DNA of 64,000 nucleotides, from assembly GCA_021732215.1 (NCBI GenBank), contig JAKFVL010000020.1:62001-126000 (forward strand), given 5' to 3'. The notes under the pieces are model-generated. The model did no database searches. It was not told where the DNA came from and saw only the letters and a program-made list of their open reading frames with translations. The translations under genes and the position numbers were made by a program. Origin of the DNA: Hyphomicrobiales bacterium (GTDB lineage: Bacteria; Pseudomonadota; Alphaproteobacteria; Rhizobiales; Xanthobacteraceae). This document shows positions 58,426 through 64,000 of this stretch, in pieces (within the stretch, counting starts at the first letter, position 1; each line of letters starts with the position of its first letter).

Positions 58426-61400
58426 ATGTTTCGCTTTCTCGTCACGCAATCATTGCGCAACAGCCTTCTTGTGATGGCGGCTGCGCTGGTCCTGGTGTTG
58501 CTTGGCATCTTCAGCGCCAGCCGCTTGCCGGTCGATGTGTTTCCCGACCTCAACAAGCCGACGGTGACGATCCTGACCGAGTCCGAAGGGCTTGCGCCGC
58601 CTGAGGTCGAACAACTGGTCAGCTTCCCGATCGAAACCCAGATGAACGGCGTGCCGGGCGTCACACGGGTTCGTTCGGTCTCGGGAATCGGCCTTTCGAT
58701 CGTCTATGTCGAGTTCGACTGGGGGACCGATATCTATCGCAATCGGCAGCAAGTTGCCGAACGCCTCAACCTGGTCAGAACCCAGTTGCCGCTGAACACC
58801 GTCCCGCAAATGGGACCGGTCAACTCCATCATGGGACAGATTTTGCTTGTCGCGATCACGAGCGACCGCGCGACCCCGATGGAGGTCCGCGAGCGCGCGG
58901 ACTTCGTCGTGCGTCCGCGGCTGCTGACGATCCCCGGCGTCGCACAGGTGATCCCGATAGGCGGTGAGGTTCGCCAGTACCGGATCGCACCCAATCCGCC
59001 CGCGCTCCGCAGCCTCGGTGTCACCTACGAGCAGATCGAAACAGGCTTGAACCAGTTCGGCGTGAATACCGGCGGCGGATTTACCGACCAGCACGCGCGC
59101 GAGTATCTGATCCGCAACATCGGACGAACGACGAACCTCGACGATCTTCGCAACATCGTTGTGGCCCAGGTCAACGGCGGCCCGGTCTATCTGAAACAGG
59201 TCGCGACCGTCGAGTTTGCACCCAAAGTCAAACGCGGCGACGCAGGCTATATGGGCAAGCCCGCTGTCGTCGTCTCGATCGAGAAGCAGCCCAATGTCGA
59301 TACCATCCGGCTGACGCGCGAAATCGAGCAGGCGCTGAAAGAGATCACGGCTTCGTTGCCGCAGGGCATGAAGGCCGACCAGATCATCTTCCGTCAGGCC
59401 AACTTCATCGAGGCCTCGATCCGTAACGTCGAGCGGGTTCTCCTGGAAGCCGGTGCGGTCGTTGCCGTCGTGCTGTTCGCATTTCTGATGAACTGGCGGA
59501 CGACGGCAATCTCGCTGACAGCGATCCCCGTATCAATCCTGACTACCGCCGTGATCTTCTATTTTGCCGGCCTGACGATCAACACCATGACGCTTGGAGG
59601 GATCGCCATCGCCATCGGCGAACTTGTCGATGATGCCGTTGTCGACGTTGAGAATATCTTCCGGCGGCTGCGCGAGAACCGCGCACTGGAGCAACCGCAC
59701 CCGGTCTTCGACGTGGTCGTGGCGGCATCGCAGGAAGTCCGCTCCGGCATCGTCTATGCAACCGCGATCATCGTTCTGGTGTTCGTTCCGTTGTTTGCGC
59801 TCTCGGGAATCGAAGGCCGGCTGTTTGTGCCGCTCGGTCAGGCCTACATCATCTCGATCCTGGTGAGCCTTGCGGTGTCGATTACTCTGACGCCGGTGAT
59901 GGCCTATCACATGCTGCCGCATCTCAAGCGCATGGACCATGGCGATAGCGCGCTGGTGCGATGGCTCAAACGCATCAACAGCGCCCTGCTCGCGAAAGTC
60001 TTTCGGCATCAGCGCGCGCTGATGGCGTCGGCGCTGGCCGCGGTGGTTCTGGCGGCAATCGCCGCGTTCTATCTGCCGCGGGCATTCCTTCCGCCGTTCA
60101 ACGAAGGAACCTTCACCATCAACATGGTCTTCAATCCGGGGATTTCGCTCGCCGAGTCCGATCGCGTTGGCCTGATTGCCGAGCGTCTGCTGCTTGATAT
60201 TCCGGAGATCAAGACCGTCGGACGGCGGACAGGGCGCGCTGAACTGGACGAGCATGCGGAAGGTGTTCATTCGTCGGATCTAGAAGTGAATCTGAACGAA
60301 ACGTCGCGGCCGAAGCCTGACATCGTCGCCGACATCCGGTCACGGCTTGCGGTGCTGCCGGCTTCGATCAATGTCGGTCAGCCGATCTCGCATCGCCTCG
60401 ATCATCTGCTATCGGGGGTCCGCGCCGAGATCGCGCTGAAAGTATTCGGAGATGACCTGAATACGCTGCGCGCGACGGCGGAAATGCTGCGAGTCCAACT
60501 TGCCGACATTCCCGGTCTCACCGACCTTCAGGTGGAGAAGCAAGTCCTGATTCCGCAGCTTGAAATCCGCGTCGATTACAGCCGTGCCGCGCTCTATGGC
60601 GTCCAGCCGTCGGCCGTCGTCCAACAGCTCAGCCGGCTTTCCAACGGGCGCGTGATTTCGCGTGTGGTCGACGGTTATCGTCGGTTCGACGTCACGATGC
60701 GGCTGCCTGACCGGTTGCGCACAACGCAGACGCTCGGCGACCTGCTGATCGAAACGCCGGCAGGCTGGATCCCTGCGCGACAGATTGCAGAGATCAAGGA
60801 GACCGAAGGCCCGAACCAAATTCTGCGGGAGAATGGCCGCCGCCGTCTGGTTGTGTTGGCGAACACCGCTGCAAATGCCGATACAGCCGGGATCGTGGAG
60901 GCAATCCGCACGGTGATCGCATCGGCCAAACTACCCGAGGGCTTCTATATTCGCCTCGAAGGTACGTTCCAGGCGCAGGAAGAGGCAAGCCGGACGATCG
61001 CCGTGCTGTCTTCGCTGTCGCTGCTGTTGGTTTTCGCGGTTCTCTACAGCCGCTACCGCTCGACGATGCTTGCGATAATCGTCATGGGCAATGTCCCGCT
61101 CGCCCTGATCGGATCGGTCGCGGCATTGTGGATCGCCGGGCAACCACTGTCTGTTGCGTCCATGATCGGATTCATCACGCTGACCGGAATCGCCGTCCGC
61201 AACGGCATTCTGAAAATCAGCCACTACATCAACCTCGCGCTGAGCGAGGGATTGCCGTTTGGACAAGATCTGGTGGTCCGCGGCAGTCTTGAACGGCTGA
61301 CGCCCGTCCTGATGACGGCGCTGTCGGCGGGCATCGCGCTCGTTCCGCTTCTGATCGATGCGGCAACACCTGGCAAGGAAATCCTCCATCCCGTTGCCGT

Positions 61401-61560
61401 GACGATCTTCGGCGGACTCATCAGCGCGACGCTTCTCGATACGTTTCTCACACCGGTTCTTTTTCTGCGCTACGGCAAGTCACCGCTCGAACGCTTGCGG
61501 CGCGACGCCGCCGCGCGTGCGAAATCTCCACAATCAAACTCACCTGTTGAAGCCTATTGA
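58426..61560 (+). CDS. Heavy-metal RND efflux pump (CzcA/CusA family)
   Basis: This 1044-residue protein is an inner-membrane RND transporter driven by protons. It starts [19 protein letters not shown], with the family motif [17 protein letters not shown], then two large periplasmic loops and twelve predicted helices. The metal-RND signature helix is [21 protein letters not shown] (shortened core), whose acidic residues match the CzcA-type proton relay. The C-terminal half ends [33 protein letters not shown]. The ion (copper/silver or zinc/cobalt/cadmium) cannot be decided by eye. The start is 12 bases after the adaptor. Confidence 0.93.
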   Translation: MFRFLVTQSLRNSLLVMAAALVLVLLGIFSASRLPVDVFPDLNKPTVTILTESEGLAPPEVEQLVSFPIETQMNGVPGVTRVRSVSGIGLSIVYVEFDWGTDIYRNRQQVAERLNLVRTQLPLNTVPQMGPVNSIMGQILLVAITSDRATPMEVRERADFVVRPRLLTIPGVAQVIPIGGEVRQYRIAPNPPALRSLGVTYEQIETGLNQFGVNTGGGFTDQHAREYLIRNIGRTTNLDDLRNIVVAQVNGGPVYLKQVATVEFAPKVKRGDAGYMGKPAVVVSIEKQPNVDTIRLTREIEQALKEITASLPQGMKADQIIFRQANFIEASIRNVERVLLEAGAVVAVVLFAFLMNWRTTAISLTAIPVSILTTAVIFYFAGLTINTMTLGGIAIAIGELVDDAVVDVENIFRRLRENRALEQPHPVFDVVVAASQEVRSGIVYATAIIVLVFVPLFALSGIEGRLFVPLGQAYIISILVSLAVSITLTPVMAYHMLPHLKRMDHGDSALVRWLKRINSALLAKVFRHQRALMASALAAVVLAAIAAFYLPRAFLPPFNEGTFTINMVFNPGISLAESDRVGLIAERLLLDIPEIKTVGRRTGRAELDEHAEGVHSSDLEVNLNETSRPKPDIVADIRSRLAVLPASINVGQPISHRLDHLLSGVRAEIALKVFGDDLNTLRATAEMLRVQLADIPGLTDLQVEKQVLIPQLEIRVDYSRAALYGVQPSAVVQQLSRLSNGRVISRVVDGYRRFDVTMRLPDRLRTTQTLGDLLIETPAGWIPARQIAEIKETEGPNQILRENGRRRLVVLANTAANADTAGIVEAIRTVIASAKLPEGFYIRLEGTFQAQEEASRTIAVLSSLSLLLVFAVLYSRYRSTMLAIIVMGNVPLALIGSVAALWIAGQPLSVASMIGFITLTGIAVRNGILKISHYINLALSEGLPFGQDLVVRGSLERLTPVLMTALSAGIALVPLLIDAATPGKEILHPVAVTIFGGLISATLLDTFLTPVLFLRYGKSPLERLRRDAAARAKSPQSNSPVEAY

Positions 61561-61581
61561 TCATTGCATCGGAGAAAAAAG

Positions 61582-61953
61582 ATGGATGCGAGATTTCCAG
61601 TTATCGCGGCGCTGTTGCTGACGCCGACATATGCCTTCGCTTCTGGGAGCCACGACAAAGGACCAAACGGCGGGACGGTAGCGGACGCCGGTTCCTATCA
61701 TGTCGAACTGGTGGTGAAGTCCAATACGGTTGTGCTTTTCGTCAGCGACAAGAAAGACAAGCCCGTTGCAACAGCCGGCTTCAAGGCGATTGTCATTTTT
61801 AATGTCGATGGAAAGGCCCAACGCATCCCGCTGGAGCCATCGGGAGAAGCCAAACTCTCTGGCACGACTGCCACCGCGTTGCCGGCCCAACCAAAAGGCG
61901 TCGTTCAGTTGACCGCCCCCGACGGGAAAACGGCACAGGCAAAATTTCAGTGA
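61582..61953 (+). CDS. Small exported protein of the metal-efflux cluster
   Basis: This 123-residue protein has a signal peptide (MDARFPVIAALLLTPTYAFAS) and a small beta-rich domain with GPNGGTVADAGSYHVELVVKS, VVLFVSDKKDKPVATAGF and PLEPSGEAKLSG. It has no cysteine and few histidines. It starts 21 bases after the pump, so it is the last gene of the cluster. The GPNGGTVADAGSYHVELV-like start is common in proteins beside metal pumps; it may be a periplasmic metal chaperone. The start is ATG 61582; a TTG at 61564 is in frame. Confidence 0.75.
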   Translation: MDARFPVIAALLLTPTYAFASGSHDKGPNGGTVADAGSYHVELVVKSNTVVLFVSDKKDKPVATAGFKAIVIFNVDGKAQRIPLEPSGEAKLSGTTATALPAQPKGVVQLTAPDGKTAQAKFQ

Positions 61954-62023
61954 CGACATCGCCGCCAACTGACAATCGGCACAGGCATGCCTCGTCTGCC
62001 GGAAAATGCGTGTGGCCGGATAG

Positions 62024-63094
<1,071 letters not shown>

Positions 63095-63131
63095 ACAACA
63101 CATCAGATCACCAATCGAAGAGAATGAAATC

Positions 63132-64000
63132 ATGAAGGCCTATGTCTACGGCGCCAACGGCGCTGCCATTGCTGACGTTCCCGAACCATCGCCCACAGGC
63201 GCCCAGATCATGGTGAAGGTTCGTGCCTGTGGCCTCAATCGCGCCGATGTGGGCATGTCGAAGGGACACATTCATGGCGCGGCCGGCGGCGCTGGCGCCG
63301 TGCTCGGCATGGAATGGGCTGGCGATGTCGTCGAGCTGGGTCCGGATGCGACGAACGTAAAAATCGGCGAGCGCGTCATGGGATCGGGTGGTGGCGGGTT
63401 CGCAGAGTTCGCGCTGACCGATCACGGCCGTGTTTTTCCAATACCTGCCGCGATGACATACGGCGAAGCAGCAACGCTACCGCTTGCGCTCACCACCATG
63501 CACAACGCGATCGTCACCAACGGCGCATTGCAAGCCGGGCAATCGGTGCTGATTCAGGGCGCAAGCTCGGGCGTCGGCCTGATGGCCTTGCAGATCGCCA
63601 AACACAAGGGCGCGAAGCTCGTGATCGGTTCCTCCACCAACGCCGAGCGGCGCACGAGGCTGAAAGATTTCGGCGCTGACCTCGCGATCGACTCCAACGA
63701 TGCCGGCTGGGTTGATCAGGTCCTGAAGGCTACCGATAGCAAGGGCGTCGATCTGATCGTCGATCAGGTCTCGGGCAAAACCGCCAACGGCAATCTCGCC
63801 GCAACCAAGGTTCTTGGCCGCATTGTCAATGTCGGCCGTCTTGGAGGAACCCACGGCGACTTCAACTTCGATCTGCATGCGGCACGGCGTATCAGCTACA
63901 TCGGCGTCACCTTCCGCACCCGCAGCATTGAAGAGATTCGGGACATCTTTGCGAATGTCCGCAGCGATATCTGGCCCGCGGTGGAATCAGGCAAACTCAA
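63132..64000 (+). CDS. MDR-family NADPH:quinone oxidoreductase-like protein, truncated by the window end
   Basis: The right edge cuts this gene after about 289 codons. It starts MKAYVYGANGAAIADVPEPSP and has the quinone oxidoreductase segments CGLNRADVGMSKG and GAVLGMEWAGDVVELG, then the NADPH site LIQGASSGVGLMALQIAK. The structural-zinc cysteine loop and catalytic zinc ligands are absent, so it is of the zinc-free class. The full protein is probably about 325 residues. It is 37 bases after the nitronate monooxygenase gene. Substrate not known. Confidence 0.87.
   Translation, partial: MKAYVYGANGAAIADVPEPSPTGAQIMVKVRACGLNRADVGMSKGHIHGAAGGAGAVLGMEWAGDVVELGPDATNVKIGERVMGSGGGGFAEFALTDHGRVFPIPAAMTYGEAATLPLALTTMHNAIVTNGALQAGQSVLIQGASSGVGLMALQIAKHKGAKLVIGSSTNAERRTRLKDFGADLAIDSNDAGWVDQVLKATDSKGVDLIVDQVSGKTANGNLAATKVLGRIVNVGRLGGTHGDFNFDLHAARRISYIGVTFRTRSIEEIRDIFANVRSDIWPAVESGKL

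Overview
The window reads as chromosomal DNA of an alphaproteobacterium of the Bradyrhizobium/Rhodopseudomonas/Afipia group (Nitrobacteraceae). The support is high-GC coding sequence, a complete rhizobial-type very-long-chain fatty acid (VLCFA) lipid A locus, a plant-like class II DAHP synthase, a DUF2865 protein, and intergenic palindromes of a type I associate with this group. Genus is inferred from gene content only. I see no transposase, integrase, phage gene, rRNA or CRISPR array. Genes are densely packed on both strands.

Layout. 1-8.9 kb: the tail of an unknown membrane protein, a CcdA/thioredoxin pair, an SDR, glpD, an ABC-F ATPase, tRNA-Gln(CTG), an orphan HerA-like ATPase and an AhpD-like protein. 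9.0-14.9 kb: acpXL-fabZXL-fabF2XL-fabF1XL-adh2XL-lpxXL, which build and transfer the 26-30 carbon hydroxy fatty acid of lipid A. 14.9-21.3 kb (minus): a PotF-like receptor, an aminotransferase, a rhodanese, the Kup potassium transporter and the MotA/MotB stator. 21.6-26.3 kb (minus): an EamA transporter, pssA and psd (phosphatidylethanolamine synthesis) and an Atm1-like exporter. 26.5-31.7 kb: a LOG protein, a VOC protein, cimA translationally coupled to a GNAT gene and preceded by a 37-residue membrane microprotein, then cysS with a low-GC segment. 32-43 kb: two secreted proteins, nadE, dgkA, class II DAHP synthase, an alpha/beta hydrolase, gor, a DUF2059 protein, rpiA, gph, a lipoprotein and moaA. 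44-49 kb: a TRAP transporter of the FcbT type whose permease genes face two tandem paralogous receptor genes. 49-56 kb: an Mrp/ApbC ATPase, a caspase-like protein, a PleC/DivJ-like histidine kinase, a DUF1289 protein, a clan AA protease and dusA. 56.2-62 kb: a heavy-metal RND efflux cluster. 62-64 kb: a nitronate monooxygenase and a truncated quinone oxidoreductase.

Most unusual points. (1) The first gene of the metal-efflux cluster, a His-rich exported protein, is cut by an in-frame TGA (56478-56480). The same frame then continues for 58 codons with closely spaced CC pairs and fills the gap before the next gene. It is either a nonsense-mutated gene or a candidate selenocysteine codon. (2) FabF2XL has no cysteine at all and has lost other ketosynthase catalytic residues beside an intact FabF1XL, which suggests a ketosynthase/chain-length-factor-like pair. 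(3) cysS carries a central segment of about 49% GC inside a gene whose flanks are 61-64%, together with an apparent insertion. Start codons were chosen from Shine-Dalgarno spacing and remembered family lengths. No database search or alignment was run.
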